Shown here: in pieces, positions 14,286 through 19,672 of the stretch | Position numbering within the stretch: the first letter of the stretch is position 1 | Layout of the letters: every line of letters starts with the position of its first letter | From: Granulosicoccus sp045110515 | GTDB taxonomy: Bacteria > Pseudomonadota > Gammaproteobacteria > Granulosicoccales > Granulosicoccaceae | Reading direction: 5' to 3' | Length of the DNA stretch: 64,000 bases | Assembly (NCBI GenBank): GCA_045110515.1 | Contig: JBGCGD010000040.1 | Coordinates: forward strand, 31,380-95,379 | Translations under genes and position numbers: made by a program | The notes under the pieces: generated by a model | Databases searched by the model: none | The model's input: only the letters and a program-made list of their open reading frames with translations | Told to the model about the DNA's origin: nothing

Positions 14286-15509
14286 AGCTAGAACCCAAAC
14301 CTCTTCGCCTTCAGCATTAACATAGTTAAGGTCGCCCGCACTGGATACATCGCGCACCTCAAACTCGCGCGTATCCTCAGAATCCATAGTGGACTCCGGT
14401 GGTTGAACGAGTGGTAGACCATCTTCATCAACAGCTGTGGGATCGAACTCAGCCGTGACTTTGAAATCAACACTAAACGTTTCATCTAAAGGCACCGTAT
14501 AGATCAAATTGACACGAATCGACTCTCGGTCAATCAGCTCTACACTATCCAACGTGTAGGTATCACCAACTTTGGTTGCACCTTCAACGACAAAACCGTC
14601 AGGGAATCCTGTCATAGTGACTTCAGTCACATTGAACCCAGCAGGGAATGTTGGAGTCATCTCAATGACACGTGTCATTTTTCCTGAGTCAAAATAGTCA
14701 GGATTGTCGGTCATGATGACCAAATCATCTTCGGATGTTCCGTAGTTCAGAACCTCTGCAGAAAACTGCGCTTCGTTAGACGGATTGAACGCGGACTCTT
14801 CAGAACCACCACCACCGAGGATAGTTCTGGTCTCCAGATCACCGTCTGTCACAATAGACTCGACCTTACTCGGCTGCAATAGCGCCATATCGAACAACGC
14901 TTCTGCCTGAGGAACGGGCGGCGCTTCAGCCGCCGCGGCCAACGCTGGGGTCTCCGGCGGTGGTTGTTTGGGAGCTACGCTGTATTTATCACCCTCTTCA
15001 TCAATGAATTTGCGATCAAATTTTCCGTCGTCTTTGGAGACTTCAACCTCTTCCGAAACGGCCTCTTGCTGCTGAGCCATCGCTTCGATAGCCTCGGTCA
15101 CCATCGCCAGAATTTCTGCAGCTGCTTCGAATTCCTTCTCTGCCTCGTCGCTTTCTTCTTCTGAGGTTTTTAGGTCTTCCTCAAGCAAACTGGACACGGC
15201 AACGAATTCCTGCAGCGTAAGATTGCCAATTTCCCCTACTTTAGATAACAGAACATTTGGAGCAACAAACTCACCGTTAAATGAAATCAAAGGAGCTTGA
15301 TCTTCATCGAATAGGAATATGGCCAACCCCAATAGAATAACTTTCCCACCCGTCGCGGGATCGCTGATGATGACATCAGTATCAACAATATCTACAGATA
15401 CTTTGTCGAAATCAATACCCTCAAGTACGATTTCGCCACCGGGTTGAACGCCAATTTCTTTAGTTTCAGTAGCACTGAACTCAATTGACTGCTTATTATC
15501 TTGGTCCAT
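1..15509 (-). CDS. Giant RTX-type calcium-binding repeat protein, 3' end outside window
   Basis: A single open frame runs from an ATG at 15509 to the left edge, about 5,169 codons with no stop; I checked the frame at both ends and at all repeat markers. There is no signal peptide. Residues 1-110 are mixed beta and hydrophobic, ~115-165 acidic and helical, ~180-205 Pro/Ala-rich, ~215-400 non-repetitive beta-like sequence, and from ~408 the protein is all glycine/aspartate RTX nonapeptides (GGxGxDxLx) joined by DYS-x-GVxVxL sentences and I-E-N-V-I-G turns. Such RTX proteins are exported by type I secretion with a C-terminal signal and fold on calcium outside the cell; that C-terminus and the secretion genes are not in view. 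It follows flgN on the same strand but a terminator lies between. The Shine-Dalgarno is weak, and ATG 15509 is the first ATG after the in-frame stop. A role as adhesin, surface layer or biofilm matrix protein is inference. Confidence 0.93.
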   Translation of the reverse strand, partial: MDQDNKQSIEFSATETKEIGVQPGGEIVLEGIDFDKVSVDIVDTDVIISDPATGGKVILLGLAIFLFDEDQAPLISFNGEFVAPNVLLSKVGEIGNLTLQEFVAVSSLLEEDLKTSEEESDEAEKEFEAAAEILAMVTEAIEAMAQQQEAVSEEVEVSKDDGKFDRKFIDEEGDKYSVAPKQPPPETPALAAAAEAPPVPQAEALFDMALLQPSKVESIVTDGDLETRTILGGGGSEESAFNPSNEAQFSAEVLNYGTSEDDLVIMTDNPDYFDSGKMTRVIEMTPTFPAGFNVTEVTMTGFPDGFVVEGATKVGDTYTLDSVELIDRESIRVNLIYTVPLDETFSVDFKVTAEFDPTAVDEDGLPLVQPPESTMDSEDTREFEVRDVSSAGDLNYVNAEGEEVWVLANDPNPNRVFSGSGDDQITGSISVDFIQGGDGVDTIDGGAGNDTLNGEGGDDIIIHNPGQDRFIGGTGSDTADYSDTFEDVVADLSTVVDGYANVIVGDIEDGEIDELTTVENIRTGSGVDTLIGDAEDNHLSSGGGSDILVGGGGNDILDGGADRDIADYSSSTGPIVTNLTLDENNVTIDESNIDTLINIEHVIGSDFDDVMEGGAADDTFEAGAGDDVLIGGEGSNTLDGGEGDGDIVDFSGSSSGVTVNFGGGTDSEGFVIATHGSDADRLKNIEDLIGSNHDDNLTGDEADQTIVGREGDDFIDGAGGNDTLDGGLGTDRLQGGAGDDTLVHSDGNDQLDGGDDSDTIDFSLTENITRVSAILDGGTDSAIVVEGGDDLTVRNVENIIATPGDDILQGDANDNILDGRDGDDILIGAAGDDVLIGGEGRDSADYSVATVGVNIDLSAGEVTNDGFGGTDTIDGIEDLTGSDYDDVLSGDAQDNVLQGGTGDDVLLGRGGDDLLSGGDGQDAASYEFAAAPVYIDLGAEEPTQDGDGGQDTFDSIESVIGSGFGDTLIGDELPNTLSGLGGNDTIDGLGGDDEILGGAGDDRLLAGEGADSFDGGEGRDVLDYSLFTDATSINVALTGSEYAEVSVSGADNDQVRNVEVFIGTVGNDVLAGDELSNTLMGEDGDDVILGGSGSDVLSGGDGIDQLRFDDLEDDGFVLSLETNTASYASDGSVDTFSGFEQYATTNQDDIVFGSENADYVEGLAGDDHFNSSAGNDEFFGGDGNDLIDYSAQTGIDHIEATLNEGNTVTVTVVGGDDDQITSIESITGSIGNDLITGDSFDNRFSAAAGDDVLDGAAGDDHLFGDQGDDRFISDTGDDIYEGGAGTDVIDYSSAPGGISVDLAANTVFNDGYGDQDTIRTVENIIGTDDADIISGDAEINEIIGGDGDDIISGGLGSDTLDGGAGLRDEVHFNDLTGAGVTLDIEQGIAFYPIDASTDHLSGFELYQTTGQDDVVRGSIEIDNISTAAGDDSIEASLGQDIIDGGADLDTLDYSGLPQATSVNVTLDGDTAVDVIVGGVGTQNIRSIENITGTSGDDVIGGDASVNELIGGDGDDSIFGGAGSDILRGGDGTDELRFDELGAVGIDIDIQRGIAIYSPDDSVDTFSGFETYRTTDQGDTVSLSSNADEIYTLDGDDAIDASLGADTIDGGAGTDTLNYSSSDLVGVTDIQVSLDNSNPVTVQIGGADDDTISNIENITGTSGDDVISGDEQANTLLGMGGADSLSGAEGDDELIGGVGDDFLRGGDGSDILSGQQGRDTASYDDAAGGVTVDLAAGTASNDGFGGMDVLTSIENLEGSDFGDVLRGSDSLNDISAGDGDDVVYGGKGSDNLAGGAHNAGDTLRFDDLTEAGVRLNLSAGEAEYIADDSTDTFSGFENYVISNQNDELIGSVVEDFVNTLGGNDTLHASSGSDTLDGGLGSDTLDYSSMTGVGDISVTLDEITPVTVSVAGGDDDTVVNIENVVGNVGDDNFAGDNQNNRFEGRAGDDMFIASAGADVLFGGDDIDTVDYSGFASAGFVEVTLLGASQSTVNVAGSDNDVISGIENVIGTSGDDSITGDDQSNELQGGGGDDSLDGGSGADFVIGGSGDDLIIASEGADTSDGGLGTDTIDFSGIPVGQTIDVTLADSADATVTIGNGDNQTIRGIENVIGSDGDDVVVGDALANIIETRGGDDLIGASAGTDILDGGDGTDTADYSALAGISRINVTLDEGNLSPVLVTGGANDQIANVENVIGTAGDDILTGDAQDNHLQGLLGGDTFSGGAGNDILDGGSDAFADSVSYIDAPSAIVSDLSTGTTTDDGFGDADTLVSIEELVGSEHSDEITTGTDTVRIDAEGGNDDITMSLGNIAVSGGLGSDTVDYSSLDAANSISVELDGLNTVTLEVAGSTDHSVTSIENVIGTPGNDVLTGDSSNNSLEGGSGDDVLQGRDGNDTLVGGDGNDKADYSKAGGAVVVNLANNIAINDGDGGSDTLSGIEDLAGSNFDDLLTGNDSDNILEGNAGSDVLKGGAGQDTLDGGAATDTADYSEAAGSLSVDLIAGEASQDGDGSNDSLIDIENIIGSDQDDNIFGNGDDNRLDGGQGDDLIRGGGGFDAIVGGAGSGDTVDYSQAGSQVVVNLTSSSTSNDGDGSFDMLSGIENVIGSSSHDSIVGDANNNRLEGGDGNDTLVGAGSNDYIDGGAGLSDTVDYSAAPDDVNVDLGAGVASADGYNSNDTVINVENVIGSDNEDTIAGSAAENELEGGDGNDLFIASAGSDEFDGGADSDTLDYSSLAGATGINATLNGATTITVTVAGGDDDTASNIENLIGTAGDDTIGGDASINRLEGLDGDDAFTASAGADRIEGGAGNDSLDYSSFASAQDISITLLDVVDSTVVVTGSENDTISSIENIIGTAGADTMTGNSLDNTLEGRAGDDTLSGGAGDDTLLGGTGSDLMIASEGADLADGGSGVDTLDFSGLVPGQSIDVTLDGSNNSVVSVTNGSDQTVRNIENIIGTEEADQITGDALANSLTASGGDDNFGASGGNDVLDGGAGNDTLDYSGLAGVQRINVTLGGSGVTTVQVSGGTDDQISNIENIVGTAGNDTLTGDLQDNRLEGLGGNDTFVGAEGNDTLDGGAGTADLVDYSGSPAAVDVDLAAGQATEDGYGSVDTLTGIENVVGSAEDDVLAGNADANTLESGDGHDTVVASAGNDDIDGGDGSDTLDYSNLTGVSGVSAALNGANNITVTVAGGDNDTVSNVENLIGSVGDDSFGGDASSNRLEGRDGDDTFTASAGADAFVGGTGSDTLDYSTFSVASSINVALQGNTQSTIIVAGSDNDTVEGIENVIGTGGVDTITGDDQDNTLDGRAGDDLLDGGLGDDLLLGGAGQDTIIASDGADTTDGGSGQDTIDFSGLPAGQSIDVTLNGALDAPVIIAGGTNQTVRNVENIIATGEDDLISGDDEQNTIQAGAGDDLIGASNSTDTLDGGVGQDTVDYSSLAGVQRINVTLTGSNAATVQVTGGANDQVQNIENVIGTSGNDVLVGDFQTNVLEGRDGNDTLIGDSGNDTLNGGDGLEDTVDYSSSPSGVNVNLATGVVAEDGFSSVDSLIDIENVVGSSDNDIVVGGAADNVIETAEGDDLITASEGSDEIDGGDDSDTLDYSGLTGVAGVSATLNGATSSTVVVDGGDNDIISNIENLIGSTGDDTFGGDSAANQLEGLDGEDTFRASAGADTIIGGDGSDTVDYSSFFSAGNITVNLQGATPTTVNLAGSDNDTISEIENVVGTTGHDTITGDDEDNRLEGRAGNDTLDGGLGDDEILGGEGTDTVIASVGADVTDGGDGSDTMDFSGLSGGQSIDVDLNGATPTTVTIAGGTDQTVSNIENILATGEDDRVVGDGSANDIQTLGGDDLLGASAGADTLDGGAGNDTVDYSTLAGIQRINVTLNGINPTSVQVVGGTNDSILNIENVIGTSGNDILIGDTQGNVLEGRGGNDTLIGAEGNDTLDGGDGLSDTVDYSAAPNGINVDLASGNVADDGYLGTDTVINVENVIGSDEDDTLGGSAASNSIDGADGDDSITGSAGFDEIDGGVGSDTLDYSGLTGVTGVSASLNGANVVTVTVAGGDNDSISNIENLIGSSGDDSFGGDAAQNRMEGLDGDDSFTASAGADTFIGGVGSDTLDYSSFFAAGAISVTLQGDTTTTVNVAGSDNDTISGIENIIGTVGIDTITGDDQANVIDGQAGDDTLDGGLGADTVIGGSGADMIFASQGADSTDGGTGIDTVDFSTLPAGQSVNVALDGTNSANVVVTGGDNQTIQGVENIIGTAEDDQISGDGEQNNIQTLAGNDLIGASQGSDTLDGGAGTDTVDYSSLTGVQRINVTLSGSNVTSVQVIGGTNDQISNIENVIGTAGDDSLTGDSQGNHLEGRDGDDTLIGAEGNDTLDGGAGLSDTVDYSAAGNGIDINLTTGLVANDGYLSSDTVLNVENVIGSDNDDVIVGNEEANILDAGDGDDALTASAGSDEFDGGDGSDTLDYSGLTGITGVDVTLNGPSNATVTVAGGDNDIVSNVENVIGSAGNDNLGGDQNENRLEGLAGSDNFSASAGSDTIVGGAGSDTLDYSSFFAAGAINVQLQGTSDTTVFVAGSGDDTISGIENIVGTTGNDTITGDSEANLIEGRAGDDTLDGGIGADTLLGGDGTDTIAASVGADVIDGGTGVDTVDFSGLPSGQTIVVSLNESTPATVTVSGGDDQTISNVENVVGTAGNDQISGDAQENTIQSLSGDDMIGASLGADTLDGGTGSDTLDYSSVAGIQRIGVVLDDSNVTTVQVIGGANDDISNIENVIGTTGDDSLTGDFQDNHLQGLAGDDYLIGSGGVDILDGGAGLGDTVDYSAATEDVDINLATGDVAADGYLSVDTVIGIENVVGSDQDDTIVGNADANELDSGDGDDSITGSSGSDTIDGGAGSDTVDYSTLTGVTGVTATLNGANPVAVTVGGGDNDVISNVENLVGSSGDDVLGGDLFNNRFEGLDGDDNFTASAGQDTFEGGLGSDTLDYSNFFSAGAISVVLQDALQTTVSVAGSGSDTIAGIENIIGTAGVDSLTGDANDNTLDGRAGDDTIDGGLGADTIRGGDGLDMIIASAGADNTDGGSGQDTIDFSGLAGGQTIDVELDGANAVNVAIAGGTDQTLAAVENIIATDGADRIITDTASNNIQALDGNDFLGASAGTDVFDGGAGLDT

Positions 15510-15608
15510 AGAGGTGTAGACTTTTTCTTTGGTTCTGCGACATTTAACGGCCGGACTTCAAAAAAGGTGAGGTACGGCACACTCTGGTGCGTGTTACATG
15601 GGTATCAG

Positions 15609-15642
15609 CTAACAAAACAAACAGCTGGCAATCAAAGCCAGC
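15609..15642 (-). terminator. Rho-independent terminator after flgN
   Basis: On the minus strand GCTGGC (15642-15637) and GCCAGC (15629-15624) form a 6-bp stem with a 7-base loop, followed by the T-rich stretch TGTTTGTTTTGTT. It lies 13 bases after the flgN stop. It would separate flgA-flgN transcription from the giant RTX gene, so the RTX promoter should lie in the ~100 bases 15510-15608. I see no convincing sigma-70, sigma-28 or sigma-54 site there. Confidence 0.7.
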
Positions 15643-15654
15643 ACGATGTCTATC

Positions 15655-16074
15655 TCAAACAACTCCCAGGTTTCTCTTCTCTCGACTGACAGTTACTTGG
15701 CCGTAGGCCCCGTATAAGGGGACATCATCCAGCTTTAACAACGAACGCAGCAGCTCAATGCTATTTTGGGTATGTTTCAATTCAACAGTTGCAAGTGTTC
15801 GATTAACTCTATTAATAGAGTGGCACTCAGCAAGTTGTTGTTTCAGGCGTTCAACCTCAGGAATTAGCGGGGAACGCCTGAGTAACTGACTTATAAACTC
15901 GTTACTCTCTTGAAGACGATTCAATAACTCGCTTTTCTCACTGCTCAGGCGAGATAGATTTTCCAGATCCCGCTTTTTCATGGCAGCGGTTTCGCGTTGC
16001 ATCACTGATATCAATTTTAAAGTCAGTGCATCTAATTCTTGAATGAGCTGCCGTTCTGAATTATCAATGTTCAT
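15655..16074 (-). CDS. flgN: FlgN-type flagellar export chaperone
   Basis: A 139-residue protein, almost wholly helical and charged, with the FlgN family layout: an N-terminal helix with ELDALTLKLISVMQRE, a long coiled coil with LSSEKSELLNRLQE, and a C-terminal YGAYGQV segment. In the cytoplasm FlgN binds the C-termini of FlgK and FlgL and delivers them to the export gate; both clients are encoded at 25353-28444. It lies 27 bases after flgA, so the two are likely cotranscribed. The flgM gene that often sits between them in other gammaproteobacteria is absent. Assignment rests on family pattern plus context. Confidence 0.85.
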   Translation of the reverse strand: MNIDNSERQLIQELDALTLKLISVMQRETAAMKKRDLENLSRLSSEKSELLNRLQESNEFISQLLRRSPLIPEVERLKQQLAECHSINRVNRTLATVELKHTQNSIELLRSLLKLDDVPLYGAYGQVTVSREKRNLGVV

Positions 16075-16101
16075 AGTATTTCTCTACAATAAAGGTTTGA
16101 A

Positions 16102-16833
16102 CTACTGCATCAACGCTACAAGGCCACGATCGATGACCACAGCATCAATCGTCTTACCCGAGGATGTGTTTTTAACTTGGACAAATCCGCCTTTAGCACC
16201 GTCAGACAACGCAACACCTTTCGTCTGTAGTTGCAGCCCTGCAGTTTTATAGGTAATTAAAACCGCCTCACCTTTACTGATCACTGTTGCCGGAACTAAC
16301 ATTGATTCGGTTAGCACAGACCCCGATCGAACTCTTTGGGAAAACTCAAATCCCAACCATGGCTCTAAGCCAATAACAGGATCCACGACATTTCGATAGG
16401 TGGAGCTGTTATCACCTACCGTGACAATTTCCTGAACAATCAGTGAACGATCAAGAATCTCGCCACGCTTAACCCCTTTTGCAAGAACCCAAACGCTACC
16501 CTCAAGAGTGGCTGTTGCCTGAACATGGATCCGCCAGGGGTTAGGATGGGAACACACAACCTGTACAGTTACGCGCCCAAGCTTTCTGCTACCAGGCGAC
16601 CAGTAGGTTTCCAAATCACCTTCACAAGCTTTAAGCCTCAAACGAGTGTCTAAGGAATTAACCTGTACTTTTATGCCTTCTGCACCATTCTGCTCTTGCG
16701 TAACAAAATCCTTAACTACAAGCTCTATTTCATCTAGAGGTTGGATATTGGTTTTTTGCGTTGCAAATAGGGGCGGCGCGATGAGCAATAAGCAAACACA
16801 GGCAATATAGTTACGTATTTTGAGCTTATTCAT
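16102..16833 (-). CDS. flgA: Flagellar P-ring assembly chaperone FlgA
   Basis: A 243-residue protein with an N-terminal signal peptide (hydrophobic CVCLLLIAPPLFA, cleavage near residue 25), as expected for a periplasmic chaperone that helps FlgI assemble into the P ring. The C-terminal half has the SAF-like fold pattern: GVKRGEILDRSLIVQE, GLEPWLGFEFSQRVRSGSVLTESML and the final VKNTSSGKTIDAVVIDRGLV. Its client FlgI is at 23204-24334. It is divergent from the lipoprotein gene at 16974. A possible sigma-54-like box at 16845-16861 would leave almost no leader, so I do not rely on it. The start has no strong Shine-Dalgarno, but it is the only Met before the signal peptide. Confidence 0.92.
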   Translation of the reverse strand: MNKLKIRNYIACVCLLLIAPPLFATQKTNIQPLDEIELVVKDFVTQEQNGAEGIKVQVNSLDTRLRLKACEGDLETYWSPGSRKLGRVTVQVVCSHPNPWRIHVQATATLEGSVWVLAKGVKRGEILDRSLIVQEIVTVGDNSSTYRNVVDPVIGLEPWLGFEFSQRVRSGSVLTESMLVPATVISKGEAVLITYKTAGLQLQTKGVALSDGAKGGFVQVKNTSSGKTIDAVVIDRGLVALMQ

Positions 16834-16973
16834 ACAGGAGAGCAGCGCAAGCTTTACACCATCTCCGAAGACTTAAGCGAATAGTTAGTTGGCTAACCGT
16901 AACATGAGTGTTGGCTACTTCACCTTTTAAAAAAAAGGACGACAACTTCCTTTATTTCATCAAGGAAAGCCAC

Positions 16974-18023
16974 GTGTACTGTTCACGCATTAAAGGACTT
17001 ATTGTCATTGCAAGTTGCCTAGCTTTAGGGGCATGCACAGAGACAATTATCAGAGAAGTAACCCCTGGAAACACAACAAATTCGACCACCGATACTCTAG
17101 GTGTCGGCGCTAATATGGTGGCGGCAGGCACCTCAACAACCACTACAGCTAGCCCTCTGGAGAACTCCAATTTACAATTGCGGGATCCAAGTGACGACAC
17201 TGTCGTCGGGTCACCAGGGAATACCGTCGACTGCAACGATTCACTGCCGTGCCGCTGGGTAAGCGCCGACAACCAGTTTTCGTTAACGATTACCAGTGCA
17301 GACAACACTGCTACCCGATCACGTTTGTCCCTGAACTATTTTGTTACCACAGCCCACGACTCTACTATCGCAGTGTCGAGAACGTCTGAGGCCATCGATA
17401 ACATGTCCAATGCCCTGCATGTTGAAGATCAGAGTTTGGGACAGGGTAACGGAGGCTCTCCACAAGGTATTCTTGCAGCGGATAAGCTTGTCGGCACGGT
17501 TAATTTTGATGGGAGCGCTACAGGGGACTCCATTTCGCAATGGTCTATTGCGTTGCTTGACTCGGGAGCCATAAGGATACCTGCCTTCTCAGGAATTCCA
17601 GTAGGGCCAATAACAACGGCACAGGCCGACTGTCGTTACACGCTACCTTGTATATGGACCGCCCCTGATAATGACGTTGCAATTACCTTGAACTCGGTGG
17701 GAGGAATTTCCACAAACGGTCGTGTAAGCACAGATTTCTCAGTGGAAACATCAGCTCTTGTCACTATCGCAGTTGATGAAGGCTCGTACGCCATTGGAGC
17801 AGATGGGACCGATTTTGTCGGGCGAACACTCTCATTGGGCACAATGACTGACTACAAAAAAGTTACAAGAAACTCCATACCGAACACGCCCAATTTCGGC
17901 TCTATCCACTTTTTTCGTACAAGCACAACACCTACCCATTTATTGTTAATGGAACTAAAGATTTATCAGGACGATCCTGTTCCCAGGTGGAACCCCCAAT
18001 TCATAAACGTCCCAATCCTATAG
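16974..18023 (+). CDS. Predicted lipoprotein with internal duplication, unknown function
   Basis: I choose the GTG at 16974 because AAGGAAA at 16962-16968 gives ideal spacing and the protein then opens with a lipoprotein signal (RIKGLIVIASCLALGAC, lipid Cys21). The longer frame from GTG 16908 would bury that signal. The mature protein (349 residues in all) has a Ser/Thr-rich linker to about residue 60. It then has two copies of a domain of about 130 residues: D86-C87...L-P-C93-x-W95...DN and D219-C220...L-P-C226-x-W228...DN. Each copy holds a CxxxxxC pair, perhaps a disulphide, and otherwise beta-like sequence. I do not recognise the family. It sits between divergent flgA and codirectional flgB (108-bp gap), so a link to the flagellum or outer membrane is possible but unproved. 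Confidence 0.8.
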   Translation: MYCSRIKGLIVIASCLALGACTETIIREVTPGNTTNSTTDTLGVGANMVAAGTSTTTTASPLENSNLQLRDPSDDTVVGSPGNTVDCNDSLPCRWVSADNQFSLTITSADNTATRSRLSLNYFVTTAHDSTIAVSRTSEAIDNMSNALHVEDQSLGQGNGGSPQGILAADKLVGTVNFDGSATGDSISQWSIALLDSGAIRIPAFSGIPVGPITTAQADCRYTLPCIWTAPDNDVAITLNSVGGISTNGRVSTDFSVETSALVTIAVDEGSYAIGADGTDFVGRTLSLGTMTDYKKVTRNSIPNTPNFGSIHFFRTSTTPTHLLLMELKIYQDDPVPRWNPQFINVPIL

Positions 18024-18131
18024 TGTCGACCAACCACGCCTAGTAACAGTAACGGCGTCACAAACCCTAACTAATTCTTCGTATGAGCCGAAAACGCTCT
18101 AAAGGTTAAAGAAAAAAAGGACTCCGACCAA

Positions 18132-18548
18132 ATGATTGATGATTTTTTATCCGTACACGCAGACTCTCTCAGACTGCGATCAAGGCGCACAGAAGTGTTA
18201 GCTAGCAATATTGCTAACGCAGATACTCCTAACTATAAAGCGAAAGACTTGGTGTTCGCAGAAGTGCTGCAGGAGACAAAACTGCCCAATTCATCCAAAG
18301 GATCGCAACTGGAACTTACAAACAGTTTACACACTACAAACTCCAGGCATATACGAACAAGATCAACTGGCGGATTTGATGCTCAGATCATGTACAGACA
18401 ACCCGAACAAGCTTCTTTAGATGGCAATACTGTAGATAAGGATCTTGAACAGGCTAGATTCGCTCAAAACACAATTCGCTATCAAGCAAGTTTGGAATTT
18501 ATCAATTCCCGAGTTAGCGGTTTGATGCGTACATTGAGGAGCGAATAA
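18132..18548 (+). CDS. flgB: Flagellar proximal rod protein FlgB
   Basis: A 138-residue rod protein with the family's N-terminal motif (RTEVLASNIANADTPNYKAKDL, residues ~19-40) and the C-terminal helix that packs in the rod core. FlgB forms part of the proximal rod crossing the periplasm, with FlgC, FlgF and FliE. It heads the flgB-L cluster; flgC starts 2 bases after its stop. AAAGGA lies about 10 bases before the ATG. The 108 bases upstream (18024-18131) hold no sigma-54 or sigma-28 match that I trust, so the promoter of this operon is not identified. Confidence 0.96.
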   Translation: MIDDFLSVHADSLRLRSRRTEVLASNIANADTPNYKAKDLVFAEVLQETKLPNSSKGSQLELTNSLHTTNSRHIRTRSTGGFDAQIMYRQPEQASLDGNTVDKDLEQARFAQNTIRYQASLEFINSRVSGLMRTLRSE

Positions 18549-18550
18549 CA

Positions 18551-18946
18551 ATGTCACTAAGTATCTTTGATATCGCAGGCAGTGCAATGCGAGCACAAAA
18601 CCTAAGGCTGAACACCACAGCAAGTAATCTGGCAAACGTGAATACCGTTACCGGCTCTGCAGAAGAGGCTTATCGCTCAAGACAGCCGGTTTTCGCTGCT
18701 GTACTCAATGGACAAATCGGTGGAGTGGAATCACGAGGTGTTGTCGAATCTAACAGGCAGCCGGAGATGAGATACGAACCAGGACATCCCTTGGCAAACG
18801 AAGAGGGCTATATTTTCGGTTCGAACGTGGATAGCGTAGAAGAGATGGCTAACATGATGTCCGCTACGCGAAGCTATCAAAGCAACGTAGACATGCTCTC
18901 TACCGTTAGACAGCTCATGCTCCAGACGTTAAAGATGGGAGAGTAA
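18551..18946 (+). CDS. flgC: Flagellar proximal rod protein FlgC
   Basis: A 131-residue protein of the usual FlgC length. The N-terminus has MRAQNLRLNTTASNLANVNT, the standard rod/hook helix motif, and the C-terminus has the EEMANMMSATRSYQSNVDML helix typical of FlgC. It is a periplasmic proximal rod subunit exported by the flagellar type III system. It lies 2 bases after flgB and 3 bases before flgD, so it is translated from the same message. Confidence 0.97.
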   Translation: MSLSIFDIAGSAMRAQNLRLNTTASNLANVNTVTGSAEEAYRSRQPVFAAVLNGQIGGVESRGVVESNRQPEMRYEPGHPLANEEGYIFGSNVDSVEEMANMMSATRSYQSNVDMLSTVRQLMLQTLKMGE

Positions 18947-18949
18947 TAG

Positions 18950-19636
18950 ATGAGCACAGCGATACCTTCAGCCCTTAGCGAACAATATACGCTGAACACG
19001 GCTAAAGAGAATAATTTTGAAAAAGATCTTGGACAAGATGAATTTCTAAAACTCATGATGGCTCAACTGGAGCACCAGGACCCTATGAAGCCTATGGACA
19101 ATGGGGAATTCCTAGGGCAAATGGCACAGTTCAGCACCGTTACCGGCATAGAGGAAATGCAAACCTCTATAGACAACCTCACGAATACATTTGTGACAAG
19201 TCAAACACTTGAAAGCACACAACTCGTTGGACAAGAAGTGCTGATTGAGAACAGCTCAATGAATTTAGGTGAAACAGGTTCTGCCGGAGGCTCCTTTGAA
19301 ATTTCATCTGCCTCAGGTGAAGTCAATCTGGATATCAGCGATAGTGCTGGAAACGTTATCAGGCAAATTTCTATGGGTGAGTTTGCATCCGGACGCCACA
19401 ACTTCTCTTGGGATGGACTCAACTCTACGGGTACAAGAGCACCGCAAGGAAACTACACAGCTAGCATTTCAGCCAGACAAGGCGAAGGGTTCGTGTCAGC
19501 CGTTGTCCTAACGCCCAGAGTCATCGATTCTGTTGAATTTGGAAGCGCAAGCGAGACTTCGTTGAATACGACACAAGGTGAGTCTATTTCCATGGCAGAA
19601 ATAAGACAAATTAGACAAGCAGTGAGTTCAAATTAA
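18950..19636 (+). CDS. flgD: Hook assembly scaffold FlgD
   Basis: A 228-residue hook-cap protein. The conserved N-terminal export and capping segment is clear (DLGQDEFLKLMMAQLEHQDP, then the D-N-G-E-F-LGQMAQFSTVTGIEEM stretch), followed by the beta FlgD Ig-like domains (SGRHNFSWDGLNSTG, APQGNYTASI). FlgD sits at the tip of the growing hook and guides FlgE assembly; it is absent from the finished flagellum. It is followed 36 bases later by its partner flgE. Confidence 0.97.
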   Translation: MSTAIPSALSEQYTLNTAKENNFEKDLGQDEFLKLMMAQLEHQDPMKPMDNGEFLGQMAQFSTVTGIEEMQTSIDNLTNTFVTSQTLESTQLVGQEVLIENSSMNLGETGSAGGSFEISSASGEVNLDISDSAGNVIRQISMGEFASGRHNFSWDGLNSTGTRAPQGNYTASISARQGEGFVSAVVLTPRVIDSVEFGSASETSLNTTQGESISMAEIRQIRQAVSSN

Positions 19637-19672
19637 AATTCTAATGATCAACAGATCTGTAAAGGTAGAAAA

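Noticed and set aside
15510..15654. Possible small gene or flgM between flgN and the RTX gene
   Set aside because: Only a terminator and a short leader are visible; short frames here have no family features.
16845..16861. Sigma-54-like box TGG-N8-TTGC upstream of flgA
   Set aside because: The expected start site would leave about two bases before the flgA ATG and the CAC part of the -24 element does not match.
16908..16973. Longer start (GTG 16908) for the lipoprotein gene
   Set aside because: It would put 22 charged residues before the lipoprotein signal, while GTG 16974 has an ideal AAGGAAA site.
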